DNA of 50,402 bases from Dyadobacter luteus (GCF_003383615.1 NZ_QNUL01000037.1:1-50402), one strand, 5' to 3'. Positions 17,208 through 25,890 are shown, counted from the stretch's first letter. Numbers and translations are program-made. Notes: a model not told the origin generated them from the sequence alone.

Positions 17208-17816
17208 TTAAATGATGGTTGATAAAAATTCATTGTTGATGATCAGAGACAAGGCCATGCCGGCGATGATCCCCGAAAGGATATGTACCCAGCTGACTCT
17301 CGCTACACGAACAATTTCAACCAGTACAAAAGCGATGGTGAGTACTATAAAAACAATGATCAATTGCCCCAGTTCCAGACCGATATTAAAGCCTAATAAC
17401 GGATTGACAATATCGGCTTCCTTGCCCAGCAGCGCGCGGAGGTAATTGGAAAATCCCAGCCCATGAATAAGACCGAATAGCAAAGCCAGAAAATAGCGGC
17501 CATTTACACCTTGTGATGCATTCCGGTTTCTGCTTTTTATGTCTTTATAGCTAAAATTGATAGCTGCCGTAATCACAATAGTAATTGGTATCAGCAGTTC
17601 GATAACATCCGGATTGACGCTTACAAAACCTAATGTAGCAAGAGCGAGTGTCACTGAATGCCCTAGTGTGAAGGCGGTAACCAATATGATGACCTTTTTC
17701 CAGTCTACCAATGTGTAAACCGTACAGAGGGCCATGATGAAAAGAATGTGATCGTATCCTTTGGAATCGGTAATGTGTTCAAAACCCAGTTGGAGGTAAG
17801 CCAGAAACTCGGACAT
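17208..17816 (-). CDS. HupE/UreJ-family membrane protein
   Basis: This 202-residue integral membrane protein has about six hydrophobic helices. Conserved histidine motifs sit in HITDSKGYDHILF near the N-terminus, FTLGHSVTLALA in the third segment and LIHGLGFS in the middle. These match the HupE/UreJ family, whose members are proposed nickel or cobalt permeases linked to hydrogenase and urease. No hydrogenase or urease gene is in this window, so the transported ion is uncertain. It is the first gene of a minus-strand run with the M1 peptidase. Confidence 0.82.
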   Translation of the reverse strand: MSEFLAYLQLGFEHITDSKGYDHILFIMALCTVYTLVDWKKVIILVTAFTLGHSVTLALATLGFVSVNPDVIELLIPITIVITAAINFSYKDIKSRNRNASQGVNGRYFLALLFGLIHGLGFSNYLRALLGKEADIVNPLLGFNIGLELGQLIIVFIVLTIAFVLVEIVRVARVSWVHILSGIIAGMALSLIINNEFLSTII

Positions 17817-18001
17817 GTCAGGAATTTAGGAGTAGAATATTACTTGTCAGGACAAAGATTGATTACCCGAAGATATTGCATTCCGTTTAGTAATGCAACC
17901 GAAGGTTAGATACATAAAAAATATACTTCCGGTTTTTAACCGTTAGAGGAGAGGGGATTGTTTTTGTAAATTGTCTTAAGTAATATCTATCAAAAACATC
18001 T

Positions 18002-18367
18002 ATGAAAAGAACATTTCTGCTCATTGCATTACTTACATCCAGTATTCTTTCCTTTGGTCAGGTGATTGTTGGGGAAGTGGATATTAATCAGATTGATGAC
18101 CTCGAAGTCATAGAAGTTCTGGTTGACAACCGATCTCTGATCAGATCAGTAGACGTTATGGTGGATTACGGACATTTGCAAAATGAAGTGAACGCTTGGG
18201 GGAAAAGGTTGGAATCAAGGATTACAGATCCTGATACCAAAGAAAGGATGGTATTTAAGTCTTCTGCCCATGTGATCAATTTTTTGGAAAAACGTGGCTG
18301 GAAGAATTATAGTGTAGTCACAAGAGAAGGCGTTTTTTACTATTATTTCAGATGGAACAAGGAGTAA
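18002..18367 (+). CDS. Small secreted protein of unknown function
   Basis: This 121-residue protein has a clear signal peptide (MKRTFLLIALLTSSILSFGQ). The mature part is about 100 residues with alternating hydrophobic strands (DLEVIEVLVDN, SVDVMVDYG) and an aromatic C-terminus (GVFYYYFRW). I do not recognise a family. It stands alone, divergent from the HupE-like gene and convergent with the IPT/TIG lipoprotein, with a strong terminator 36 bases downstream. The TTG-TCTTAAGTAATAT region upstream is only a poor promoter match. Confidence 0.75.
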   Translation: MKRTFLLIALLTSSILSFGQVIVGEVDINQIDDLEVIEVLVDNRSLIRSVDVMVDYGHLQNEVNAWGKRLESRITDPDTKERMVFKSSAHVINFLEKRGWKNYSVVTREGVFYYYFRWNKE

Positions 18368-18396
18368 TTCTCTAAATCGGACAGTGAAGAAATAAA

Positions 18397-18426
18397 AAAA
18401 AACCGGAAGCATGTGCTTCCGGCTTT
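18397..18426. terminator. Bidirectional intrinsic terminator
   Basis: An 8-bp stem CCGGAAGC/GCTTCCGG (18403-18410 with 18415-18422) with loop ATGT is followed by CTTTT on the plus strand. Preceded by a long A run, it gives a strong U tract on the minus strand. It serves both convergent genes. Confidence 0.85.
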
Positions 18427-18470
18427 TCTGAATTCTGACACCAATTATAAGATTTTTATATCTCTCCTTA

Positions 18471-20141
18471 TTAGTTGTAAGGAGTATTTTGAGGATCGAA
18501 GTTAGTCCAGCCTGTAGTCCAGTCTGTAGTTCCGAATGCACCTCTGAAAGTTTCTTTCGTGAAGAATGCATCAGCTCCTTTTCCTTCCCATACTGCATCT
18601 TTCAACAATGGTGAAGTTGCTTGTGGCAAGAACTTAGGACCAGCCAATTTGAAGTTATCAGCATTCAATAGAAGCGTTGAAACATCTGTAAGGATTGTAT
18701 TCTTACGAGCTGTTGCACCGAAGTAAGCCTGAGCTTGCGCATCAGAAACTCCTGTTGCTCCTCTGTCGCCACGTACTGGAATAGTCGTGTTAGCAAGTAC
18801 AATGCCTTTCAAATCCAAAGTACCCGCAGTTGCGTGTGCCAAAGTATTTGCACCATCCAAACGAAGTCCTTCAGGGTATCCTGCAAATACAGAGTTGAAG
18901 ATTGAAATGTCTGTATTACGACGAAGGTGCATTGCTGATTGATATGGTCCGCTACCTGAGATTGTATTTGTGTGAGGCGTTCCTGTGAATGCGAAGTTAC
19001 TCACGTTTGCAAATACCGGAGCTGTCAAAGGCAATCCGTTGTTAGGACCTGTAGCAGGTTCTCCTGAACCACTGAAGTTGTCTGACTCGAATCCGTTTGA
19101 TCCTGACTGATCTGCAAAATCCGGGTCACGAAGTGAAACTGCATACTGTACTTTACCAGTATATCCCCAGTCTGTATCCCAGTCATCATCCCATCCGCGG
19201 AAAGCCACAAGGTGTTTTGCATTTACAGTTCCACCGAACCATTCGAAAGAGTCATCACCACTGTAAGAAACCTGAACGTTGTCTACTACTGTACCTGAAC
19301 CTACTGCATAGAATGTAATACCGTTGATCTCGTTACCAGCTGTCAATGCAATACCTGGGAATTCGATACGTACATATTTAAGAATACCTGAGTTATCGTC
19401 TGCGATATTATCAGCACCCAATTGACCTGAAATACCACCTTCAGCACCTTGGCTGGCCAAACGGTTGTGAGGAGCTTTACCCATGATCACAACACCACCC
19501 CAGTCACCATGCTTACGTGCACCAGGAGCTGCGTTAGATGTGAAGACGATTGGCTCAGTAGCAGTACCTTCTGCGATTATTTTTGCACCAGCGTTGATGA
19601 TCAAAGTTCCGCCTTTGCCAAGTCCGCTTGGATCCAAGGCAACACCGCCTCCTTTAATGATTGTTCCAGGTTCAATTGTCAACGTAGCACCTGATGTTAC
19701 GTATACAAAACCTTTAAGAAGATAGATTTTATCCTTCGTCCATTTTTCACTTGCAGATATGTTACCTTGTTTTTCAATAACTGCACGAGCTGACAAATCA
19801 AAGTTAGCAGCACTCTTTACAGTTTTACCACCAACTGTTACTGAGATTAAACCAGAAGTTGCTCCAGCAGGAACAGTTACCTCAAGAGTTGTAGCAGTTG
19901 CTGCGCTTACTACTGCCGGAGTTGTATTAAATAATACGGTGTTGTTAGCAGGAGTTGTATCAAACTTTGTACCTGTGATCACAACTTTGGTACCTACAGG
20001 ACCAGATGCAGGTGCAACTGTTTTAACAGCAAGTACTTCTTCAATTGGAGTTGGTTTCTCTTCGTTGTCACAAGAGGTAGTGGCAGCGAAAAGCCCTCCC
20101 AGAATGAATAGGTAATACAACCGTTTTTTTAGGATATTCAT
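18471..20141 (-). CDS. IPT/TIG-domain surface lipoprotein with beta-helix-like body
   Basis: This 556-residue lipoprotein has the lipobox TTSC (GLFAATTSCDNEE). An IPT/TIG Ig-like domain at about 40-120 (VKTVAPASGPVGTKVVITGTKF) is followed by a long region rich in Gly, Asn and Asp (VYVTSGATLTIEPGTIIKG, ADDNSGILKYVRIEFPG, SGDDSFEWFGGTVNAKHLVA) that looks like a right-handed parallel beta-helix. It lies 63 bases downstream of a TonB-dependent receptor. Similar receptor-lipoprotein pairs are common in Bacteroidetes, where the lipoprotein is thought to be an accessory surface protein. The ligand is unknown. Codon use here is restricted, as expected for strongly expressed genes. Confidence 0.85.
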   Translation of the reverse strand: MNILKKRLYYLFILGGLFAATTSCDNEEKPTPIEEVLAVKTVAPASGPVGTKVVITGTKFDTTPANNTVLFNTTPAVVSAATATTLEVTVPAGATSGLISVTVGGKTVKSAANFDLSARAVIEKQGNISASEKWTKDKIYLLKGFVYVTSGATLTIEPGTIIKGGGVALDPSGLGKGGTLIINAGAKIIAEGTATEPIVFTSNAAPGARKHGDWGGVVIMGKAPHNRLASQGAEGGISGQLGADNIADDNSGILKYVRIEFPGIALTAGNEINGITFYAVGSGTVVDNVQVSYSGDDSFEWFGGTVNAKHLVAFRGWDDDWDTDWGYTGKVQYAVSLRDPDFADQSGSNGFESDNFSGSGEPATGPNNGLPLTAPVFANVSNFAFTGTPHTNTISGSGPYQSAMHLRRNTDISIFNSVFAGYPEGLRLDGANTLAHATAGTLDLKGIVLANTTIPVRGDRGATGVSDAQAQAYFGATARKNTILTDVSTLLLNADNFKLAGPKFLPQATSPLLKDAVWEGKGADAFFTKETFRGAFGTTDWTTGWTNFDPQNTPYN

Positions 20142-20204
20142 AGCGAATTTAAATTGGTTTGCAAAAGGGGATAATTGTGGAAATATTTAAGTACTCGTGT
20201 TGAT

Positions 20205-23099
20205 TTAAGGTATTACTGTTCTTCTTCCGAATGTATAGGCGGCAGTCAGGGTGAAGTAGCTGCCACGTCTGAACTTGCGAATGTCCTGATCAGCGTTAGC
20301 AGAGAGAGACGTTACGTCTTTTCCAATTTTACCGTCGCGGTTGAAGTCCTGAGCAAAACGAACCGGTTGGTTCAGGATATCCTGAATCCCTAATCTGATT
20401 TCCAGGTTCTGTTTGATTTTTTTGCTGATGTTCAGATCAATTACGTTTCTTGGAGTTTCATATACAGTTGGATTGTTCTGGTTTCCTACTGCAAATATTC
20501 TCTGACCAAACACGTTATAAAGCAAGTTCCACTGCCATCCTGATACCGGATCAGCATAATATACTCCGGCATTGATCAAGTAAGGAGACTGGTTAGCCAT
20601 AGGACGTTTTTTGTCTGTTAAGCCAGTCAGGTCGTAGTTTTGAATTTCTCCACCCAAGTCAGGGCCCTGTACAAAATCTCCCAGATTTACAGTACTCTTA
20701 ATCACAGATACGTTACCAACCAGCGTAAGGTTTTGGATGAAAGGACTCACAGAGTTAGCAAAGCCTTTACGGATTTCCATTTCAACTCCATAGTTCTGTG
20801 CTGTTCCTGCATTGATGAATGTGTAAGCAAGTCCGTTACCACCCACTGGCAGAAGGAATGATTCAATCGGGTTTTTAAAATGTTTGTAAAATCCTGTTAC
20901 CGATATCAACTCATTAGCAGTTGGATAAAACTCCCATTTCGCATCAAGGTTCTGAATTTTTGCGGTTTTCAAAGTGGTGTTACCTCTGATGTCAGCCTGC
21001 AGGTTGAAGTCATAATAGGCGTAAGGAGCAAGCTCGCGGAACTCAGGACGGTTAAGCGTCGACGAGAAAGCAAGTCTGAAATTCTGCTTTTCGGATACTT
21101 TGTAAGTGAAGTTGATAGAAGGAAGAGGGATAAAGATTTTGTTGTTTACCAACTCTCTTTTCTGATTAACTACTACTGAGTGAAGTTGCTGATTGTTGTA
21201 TTCTCCACGAAAGCCAATTGTCATAACTGCTTTTCTGCCGAAATTCAAGTCTCCGCTCAGGTACGCAGCTGTATAATTGTTGATACCTTGGTACGAGTCC
21301 AGATCTCGCGTTCCATCTCTCATAGTCAATCCCCCAGTTTGTCCGTTTATATTTTCAGGATTAAAAATGGAGCCAATGCCTTGTGTCAATATTGCACTTG
21401 CATTCCCGATATTATTGTATCCGTAGAAATGAGCCTCATAATCACGATCCTTTCTTTCTCCGTAAACTCCGAAGCGGATACGGTTTGGTTCACGGTCTGA
21501 AGGGTTGCCAAAAGCATGTTCACCATTTACAGAAAGTGTAAGTACGCGTTCACCCAATTTTGAGAAGAAGTGACCTACTTCATTTGCTGTTGGATCGTTA
21601 GGTGTTACAGCCTGGAAAGGTGCAGGTTGTCCATCGGCCCCTACCGCATCGGTCAGGCGTTGGAAGCGAATTCTTTTCCAATCAGGTTCCCAACGACCCG
21701 TGTATCCGAATCCTGTAATCCAGTTCAATTTTGTAAGTTCTCCGAACTTGTGATCACCTGAAACCTGCGTGGTTACAATCGTTCTGTTTTCAAATCTCTG
21801 AGAGTAGCTAAGAGCATCGTATCCGTCAACTACTTTTTGTCCGTTACGAACTACCGTTTCAGTATTTCCAAGTTGATTAAACAATGTTTTCCATTCCATT
21901 GTAAAATCCGGGTTGAAGCGTAGTGTCCAGTTATGAAGTACGCCTATTCTTGACTGACGTTGGTAGTTTGAGTCTGTATATTTTTCGAATATTTCGTTCG
22001 CCAATACACCGTTTTGGTAAAGTTTCAGATCTACATCTGCAAGTTGGTTTGTTAGCGAGTAGTTGACGTTTGTGATGTTACTTACATCGATATTACCGAT
22101 GTTAAAACGTTTCCCCATGTTGAATGCAAGACGCATATCAGGAGCAATGTTAATGTCTTTCAATGCCCAACTGTTTGGGAAAAGTCTTGCGAATGAAGCT
22201 CTTTCCTGATTATTCAGAACGTTGAAATCTGCTGAACGTGTAGGGAATGCACTTGAACGCATCTGATCCTTTCCCCAAAGTCCAAGGAAATTTGCGCCGC
22301 TTCTGGTGTGGGTCTGGGCACTCTGTAGAGTAGTATTTTGACGGTAACCTATGGTTGCGGCCGCATCAAAGAAGTTTTGGTCAGGACGACGTTTTGTATA
22401 AATCTTGATAATACCTCCTGCAAAGTCACCAGGCGATTCAGCAGATCCGGATTTGTAAACAATCATTCGGTCAATGATATTGCTTGGTACAAGATCAAAT
22501 GAGAATGAACGGGTATCTACTTCCGAAGAAGGAGTAATTACATCATTAATCAAAACCGCATTGTATCGTGAACCTAGTCCACGAATCATCACGAAGCGGT
22601 TGTCTACAATGCTTACACCTGGTACACGACGAATTGCCGCAGCTGCATCACGATCCTGTGATTTCTGAATTTGTTGTGCTGAAATACCTACCGCAATTGG
22701 CTTAAGTTGCTTTATTTCACTGATAACAGCTACCTCTGTGTTGGTTGCGCGAGCACCCCGTACAACTACTTCCTGGAGTGCAGTTCCTTCTTCATCCATC
22801 TCAGTATCAATTACTGTAATGTTTCCGGACTCTACTCTGACATTTGGTATTTCCTTGGTTTTGTAGGAAACAAATGAAATGATAATCTTGTGTGATCCTG
22901 ATGGTACCGCAGCTAAGCTAAAACTTCCGTCAACGTCAGCAGCTGCACCAATTTGAGTTCCTTCTACGAGAACTGTGGCACCGATAAGTGCATCTTTAGT
23001 TTTTGCGTCTTTGATAAAACCGCGGATTGTACCCGTCTGAGCAAAAGCAAACGACGCGGAGAGGAAAAACAAGAGGAGTGTGGTAATTCTGGTTTGCAT
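20205..23099 (-). CDS. TonB-dependent receptor with carboxypeptidase-regulatory-like domain
   Basis: This 964-residue outer-membrane receptor has a signal peptide (MQTRITTLLLFFLSASFAFAQ) and a carboxypeptidase-regulatory-like domain at about 22-105 (GTIRGFIKDAKTKDALIGAT). A plug with IRGLGSRYNAVLINDVITP and DFAGGIIKIYTKRRPDQ is followed by a barrel ending in FTLTAAYTFGRRTVIP. It is not of SusC type and has no SusD partner; the IPT/TIG lipoprotein downstream is its likely companion. It imports an unknown substrate with TonB energy. A TAnnTTTG box lies about 30 bases upstream of the start, overlapped by a short palindrome that may be an operator. Confidence 0.92.
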   Translation of the reverse strand: MQTRITTLLLFFLSASFAFAQTGTIRGFIKDAKTKDALIGATVLVEGTQIGAAADVDGSFSLAAVPSGSHKIIISFVSYKTKEIPNVRVESGNITVIDTEMDEEGTALQEVVVRGARATNTEVAVISEIKQLKPIAVGISAQQIQKSQDRDAAAAIRRVPGVSIVDNRFVMIRGLGSRYNAVLINDVITPSSEVDTRSFSFDLVPSNIIDRMIVYKSGSAESPGDFAGGIIKIYTKRRPDQNFFDAAATIGYRQNTTLQSAQTHTRSGANFLGLWGKDQMRSSAFPTRSADFNVLNNQERASFARLFPNSWALKDINIAPDMRLAFNMGKRFNIGNIDVSNITNVNYSLTNQLADVDLKLYQNGVLANEIFEKYTDSNYQRQSRIGVLHNWTLRFNPDFTMEWKTLFNQLGNTETVVRNGQKVVDGYDALSYSQRFENRTIVTTQVSGDHKFGELTKLNWITGFGYTGRWEPDWKRIRFQRLTDAVGADGQPAPFQAVTPNDPTANEVGHFFSKLGERVLTLSVNGEHAFGNPSDREPNRIRFGVYGERKDRDYEAHFYGYNNIGNASAILTQGIGSIFNPENINGQTGGLTMRDGTRDLDSYQGINNYTAAYLSGDLNFGRKAVMTIGFRGEYNNQQLHSVVVNQKRELVNNKIFIPLPSINFTYKVSEKQNFRLAFSSTLNRPEFRELAPYAYYDFNLQADIRGNTTLKTAKIQNLDAKWEFYPTANELISVTGFYKHFKNPIESFLLPVGGNGLAYTFINAGTAQNYGVEMEIRKGFANSVSPFIQNLTLVGNVSVIKSTVNLGDFVQGPDLGGEIQNYDLTGLTDKKRPMANQSPYLINAGVYYADPVSGWQWNLLYNVFGQRIFAVGNQNNPTVYETPRNVIDLNISKKIKQNLEIRLGIQDILNQPVRFAQDFNRDGKIGKDVTSLSANADQDIRKFRRGSYFTLTAAYTFGRRTVIP

Positions 23100-23111
23100 A
23101 CTTTTTTTAAG

Positions 23112-23136
23112 GTGTCATTTTGATGACACAAAAGTA
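23112..23136 (-). promoter_or_regulatory. Promoter -7 box and overlapping palindrome of the TonB receptor gene
   Basis: Read on the minus strand, TACTTTTG (23136-23129) matches the Bacteroidetes -7 consensus TAnnTTTG. Directly downstream is GTGTCAT/ATGACAC (7-bp arms, 23112-23129, 4-base spacer), which covers the expected transcription start and the last base of the box. This could be an operator or a 5' leader hairpin. The -33 TTG element is weak. Confidence 0.6.
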
Positions 23137-23251
23137 GACTGCCAATATTACCTCAATGTTAACTGTATGTTACGTATCGATTATTAAAGTTCTATGTTTT
23201 TTATTGAAAATCAGTGCTTTATATTTTTGTCCTTAAAAGTATATGTACCTT

Positions 23252-23281
23252 ATATGGCCTGAAACGCTTGTCAGGCCGTAT
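23252..23281 (-). terminator. Possible terminator of the M14 peptidase gene
   Basis: An 11-bp stem with one G-U pair (arms around GGCCTGA/TCAGGCC, loop AACGCTTG) lies 16 bases beyond the minus-strand stop. No good U tract follows on the minus strand, so termination may be weak or factor-assisted. Confidence 0.4.
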
Positions 23282-23296
23282 TTGAGGGTTTTTGTA

Positions 23297-24787
23297 CTAT
23301 TCAATTATCCCATTCCCTTCTCCGCTTTTGAAATTATCCAGATCATAAACAAATCCATTAATAATAGCATACCTCACTTTCCCTCCCTTTTTCAGGATAA
23401 AAGTAGCTGTATTGCCTAAGCCTGGTGTGCCGGAAGGAGCTGCCTGGCCGTTCCGGAGAATATGAAGAGGGGAGGTGGTGAAGTAGAGCCCCAGTGACCT
23501 TGTATTGCTATCCGGTGTTAGTCGTACATAAGTGTAGCCTTCCTTTAAAAGGTTGAGCGCATTAAGCTTACTGATTTCGCTGACATTCTTATAGGTTGTG
23601 GGATATACCTTTCCTTTTTCAATGGTAAAGCCCTGTGCATCCAGCTCCTGACTGCCGAATTGTGGATGCAGGTCGCCGAAATCTTCAATCTTGCTGTAGT
23701 AAAAAAATTTGCTTGCGTTGGAATAACTCACTTCATTGCGGTTGATTCCCAAGTCGGCAGTAAAGGATTTGCCTGCTTGCTTCACAGTAGCGTTACGTAC
23801 TACCAAATCATACAACCATTTTCCGTTTTCCGGTATTTTGTAATAATCGTCGCGATTCTCTTTGGTAAGAGAGTTGTCGGCGATTACATCCAGTGCCGAC
23901 AGTATAGACATGAAATTGAGCTGACGTATATATTGTTTTTCAGGATCCCCCACATATCCTCCCGATTCAATCAGTACCAGCGTTGTTCCCCATTTCTGAA
24001 CATTGTCTCCGAATCCGCGTGGTTCGTGGTCGTCGCTGTAACGCGCTACCTGGCCGGGAATATACTTTTGCAGGATTTTATTCATTCCTACAATAAGCTG
24101 CATAGAGCGCTCACGCACCGGATTGATTGATAATTCGTAATCATAGGATGTAGCTAGGAAAGAGATCGTTGCGACTTTTGCACTACGTCCTGCAGAGTAG
24201 CGCGGACTCTGGTCGTGGAGGTTAAAGCCATAGTCCGGCTTCAGTTTATCTACCAATCCTTTTAATATTTGTGCTTCGGGTGTTTGTCTGGCGGCAGCAT
24301 CTCTGTTCATATCAATGCCTTGCATAGTTCGGCGCTGGTAGCGTTCAGCTCCGTCAGGGTTCAGCATAGGGACAAAATACAGGGTTGTATTATCCAGAAT
24401 CTTTTTGCGCAAAGCATCAAATCCATCATTTTTGCCTTCAAAAAAATTGAACATATCAAAGCTTGCCATGGTGGCGGTTGGTTCGTCTCCATGCATCTGG
24501 GTCCAGAGAAGTACTTTTTTAGAACCTTTCCCCAACTTAAGCATCTGAATATTTCTGCCTTCAAAGGATTGCCCTGCGCTTTCTACACTGTACAGGGAAT
24601 TGCTTTTTCTCTTTTCAATCAATGGAAGTATATCCTTTTGTTTAAAGCGGCGCTGCGTCAATGTGGCTTCCTTGTAATTTTTGTGTGCATCAAAAAGACG
24701 TTTTGCCTGGTCGGCAGACTGTGCAGAAGAATCGATGGTTGTCAAGGCTGTAATGAAAAAAATGAACGGCTTTATGGATAATTTCAT
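23297..24787 (-). CDS. M14-family zinc carboxypeptidase (secreted)
   Basis: The protein has 496 residues from the ATG at 24787 (signal peptide MKLSIKPFIFFITALTTIDS); the frame opens 11 codons earlier. Zinc ligands are readable: His99 and Glu102 in MHGDEPT and His191 in NLHDQSP. The catalytic Glu is Glu274 in VLIESGGY, and MNRDA at 160-164 lines the substrate pocket. The last 190 residues form an accessory beta domain. M14 enzymes release C-terminal residues from peptides. The gene stands alone on the minus strand between the TonB receptor and the divergent his leader. Confidence 0.9.
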   Translation of the reverse strand: MKLSIKPFIFFITALTTIDSSAQSADQAKRLFDAHKNYKEATLTQRRFKQKDILPLIEKRKSNSLYSVESAGQSFEGRNIQMLKLGKGSKKVLLWTQMHGDEPTATMASFDMFNFFEGKNDGFDALRKKILDNTTLYFVPMLNPDGAERYQRRTMQGIDMNRDAAARQTPEAQILKGLVDKLKPDYGFNLHDQSPRYSAGRSAKVATISFLATSYDYELSINPVRERSMQLIVGMNKILQKYIPGQVARYSDDHEPRGFGDNVQKWGTTLVLIESGGYVGDPEKQYIRQLNFMSILSALDVIADNSLTKENRDDYYKIPENGKWLYDLVVRNATVKQAGKSFTADLGINRNEVSYSNASKFFYYSKIEDFGDLHPQFGSQELDAQGFTIEKGKVYPTTYKNVSEISKLNALNLLKEGYTYVRLTPDSNTRSLGLYFTTSPLHILRNGQAAPSGTPGLGNTATFILKKGGKVRYAIINGFVYDLDNFKSGEGNGIIE

Positions 24788-24917
24788 AGTATGAGTATTA
24801 GGTCGCTGTGATCGGCGCACTTACATATTAATAAAAAACAAAGCTTACTTCAGTTTGTAACGATCATGAATGCAATTTACACATCAGAAGGATGGTTAGG
24901 ATACTTTTCAGGTGTTT

Positions 24918-24946
24918 TCTTATGTGCATACTTACACCACATAAGA
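24918..24946. repeat. Inverted repeat between M14 gene and his leader
   Basis: Perfect 9-bp arms TCTTATGTG/CACATAAGA are separated by 11 bases. The repeat lies about 80 bases upstream of the his leader promoter box, in the 247-base divergent gap, which otherwise shows no gene. It could be an operator or a hairpin; no T run follows. Confidence 0.4.
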
Positions 24947-25022
24947 GAATGCGCTTATACATTCTAACGAAATTTTAATATTATATTTAAGTAAACGGCT
25001 TTAATCTGAGTCAAAAAATGTA

Positions 25023-25030
25023 TACATTTG
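25023..25030 (+). promoter_or_regulatory. Promoter -7 box of the his leader/operon
   Basis: TACATTTG matches the Bacteroidetes -7 consensus TAnnTTTG exactly. The leader ATG begins only five bases after the box, so transcription would start at or next to the start codon. No clear -33 TTG is seen. Confidence 0.6.
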
Positions 25031-25034
25031 CCTC

Positions 25035-25100
25035 ATGATAATAGCTAAAACACATCATCAATCTCATCATAGCCATATGGCTTTCGGACGTCTTGGATGA
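25035..25100 (+). CDS. hisL: Histidine operon leader peptide
   Basis: This is a 21-residue ORF too short for usual gene calling. After MIIAKT it encodes HHQSHHSH, five histidines in eight codons, all CAT, then seven more residues and TGA. It sits between a TAnnTTTG promoter box and an intrinsic terminator that precedes hisH-hisA-hisF-hisIE. A run of codons for the end product of the operon, followed by a terminator, is the hallmark of ribosome-mediated attenuation as known for his operons of enterobacteria. Stalling at the His codons when charged tRNA-His is scarce should favour the antiterminator. There is no ribosome binding site, consistent with leaderless translation. The identification rests on sequence and context. 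Confidence 0.85.
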   Translation: MIIAKTHHQSHHSHMAFGRLG

Positions 25101-25182
25101 TATGTTTTTGCAAGTAGTGTTGTAATAAGGTTGAATACATAGTATCCCAGAAGCCCGATTTTTAAAAATCGGGCTTTTTTTG
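25079..25182 (+). promoter_or_regulatory. his attenuator: antiterminator and terminator pairings
   Basis: The terminator is a perfect 26-base palindrome (25151-25163 with 25164-25176, core AGCCCGAT/ATCGGGCT) followed by a T run. Its left arm overlaps CCAGAAGCC (25147-25155), which can instead pair with GGCTTTCGG (25079-25087) just after the His codons: eight pairs around one C-A mismatch. The two structures exclude each other. A third pairing, ATCATC in the His codons (25054-25059) with GATGAT at the leader stop (25096-25101), would hide the antiterminator arm when the ribosome does not stall. Pairings were found by eye; energies were not computed. Confidence 0.8.
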
Positions 25183-25249
25183 TTAACATTCGTCAGAGGT
25201 GCTGCCGGATTGCATGGTGAATACCTCTTTTTGTCGTCCATTTTCTAAC

Positions 25250-25837
25250 ATGAAAACTGTAATAATTAAATACAACGCGGGAAATGTACAGTCGGTGATG
25301 TACGCGCTTGACCGTATAGGAGCCAGTTACATTTACACGGATGATGAGTCTGAAATACGCTCGGCCGACAAAGTGATTTTTCCGGGAGTAGGTGAAGCCA
25401 GTACAACAATGGCTTATCTGAGAAAAACAGGGTTGGATAAAATTATTCCCTCCTTAAAGCAACCGGTTTTTGGGACCTGTGTGGGTATGCAGCTGATGTG
25501 CCGGTTTTCGGAGGAGAACGATACAACATGTATGGGTATTTTCGACGTGGACGTGAAACGTTTTCCCGCTACGCCCGGCTTCAAAGTGCCACATATGGGA
25601 TGGAACAATATCTCAGATTATAAGGGAGCTTTGACTGAAGGATTAGCTGACCAGACCTATATGTATTTTGTACATAGCTATGCAGCAGGAATATGCGACT
25701 ATACAGTGGCCAGCTGTGACTACGTTCTGCCTTTCAGTGCCATGTTACATAAGGATAATTTCTATGCAGCTCAGTTTCACTGCGAGATCAGTGGCAATGC
25801 AGGGCAACGGATTATCGAGAATTTTCTAAAAATCTAA
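25250..25837 (+). CDS. hisH: Imidazole glycerol phosphate synthase, glutamine amidotransferase subunit
   Basis: The protein has 195 residues from the ATG at 25250 (MKTVIIKYNAGNVQSV); the frame extends 17 codons upstream without family similarity. It is a class I glutamine amidotransferase that makes ammonia from glutamine for HisF. The nucleophile is Cys77 in GTCVGMQ; His177 and Glu179 complete the triad in QFHCE. The usual QFHPEKS sequence reads QFHCEIS here, an unusual change next to the catalytic pair. It is the first gene after the his attenuator. hisG, hisD, hisC and hisB are not in the window. Confidence 0.93.
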   Translation: MKTVIIKYNAGNVQSVMYALDRIGASYIYTDDESEIRSADKVIFPGVGEASTTMAYLRKTGLDKIIPSLKQPVFGTCVGMQLMCRFSEENDTTCMGIFDVDVKRFPATPGFKVPHMGWNNISDYKGALTEGLADQTYMYFVHSYAAGICDYTVASCDYVLPFSAMLHKDNFYAAQFHCEISGNAGQRIIENFLKI

Positions 25838-25890
25838 TTTGGTCTGACAGACTATATACTTCTAAACCCGGTACCATTTGCCGGAACAAT

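Noticed and set aside
15568..17445. Plus-strand ORFs opposite the M1 peptidase and HupE-like genes
   Set aside because: They are antisense shadows of well-supported minus-strand genes and have no domain features.
25018..25038. Seven-codon ORF (ATG at 25018) overlapping the his leader start
   Set aside because: It contains the promoter box, so it would not be transcribed from that promoter, and it has no His codons.
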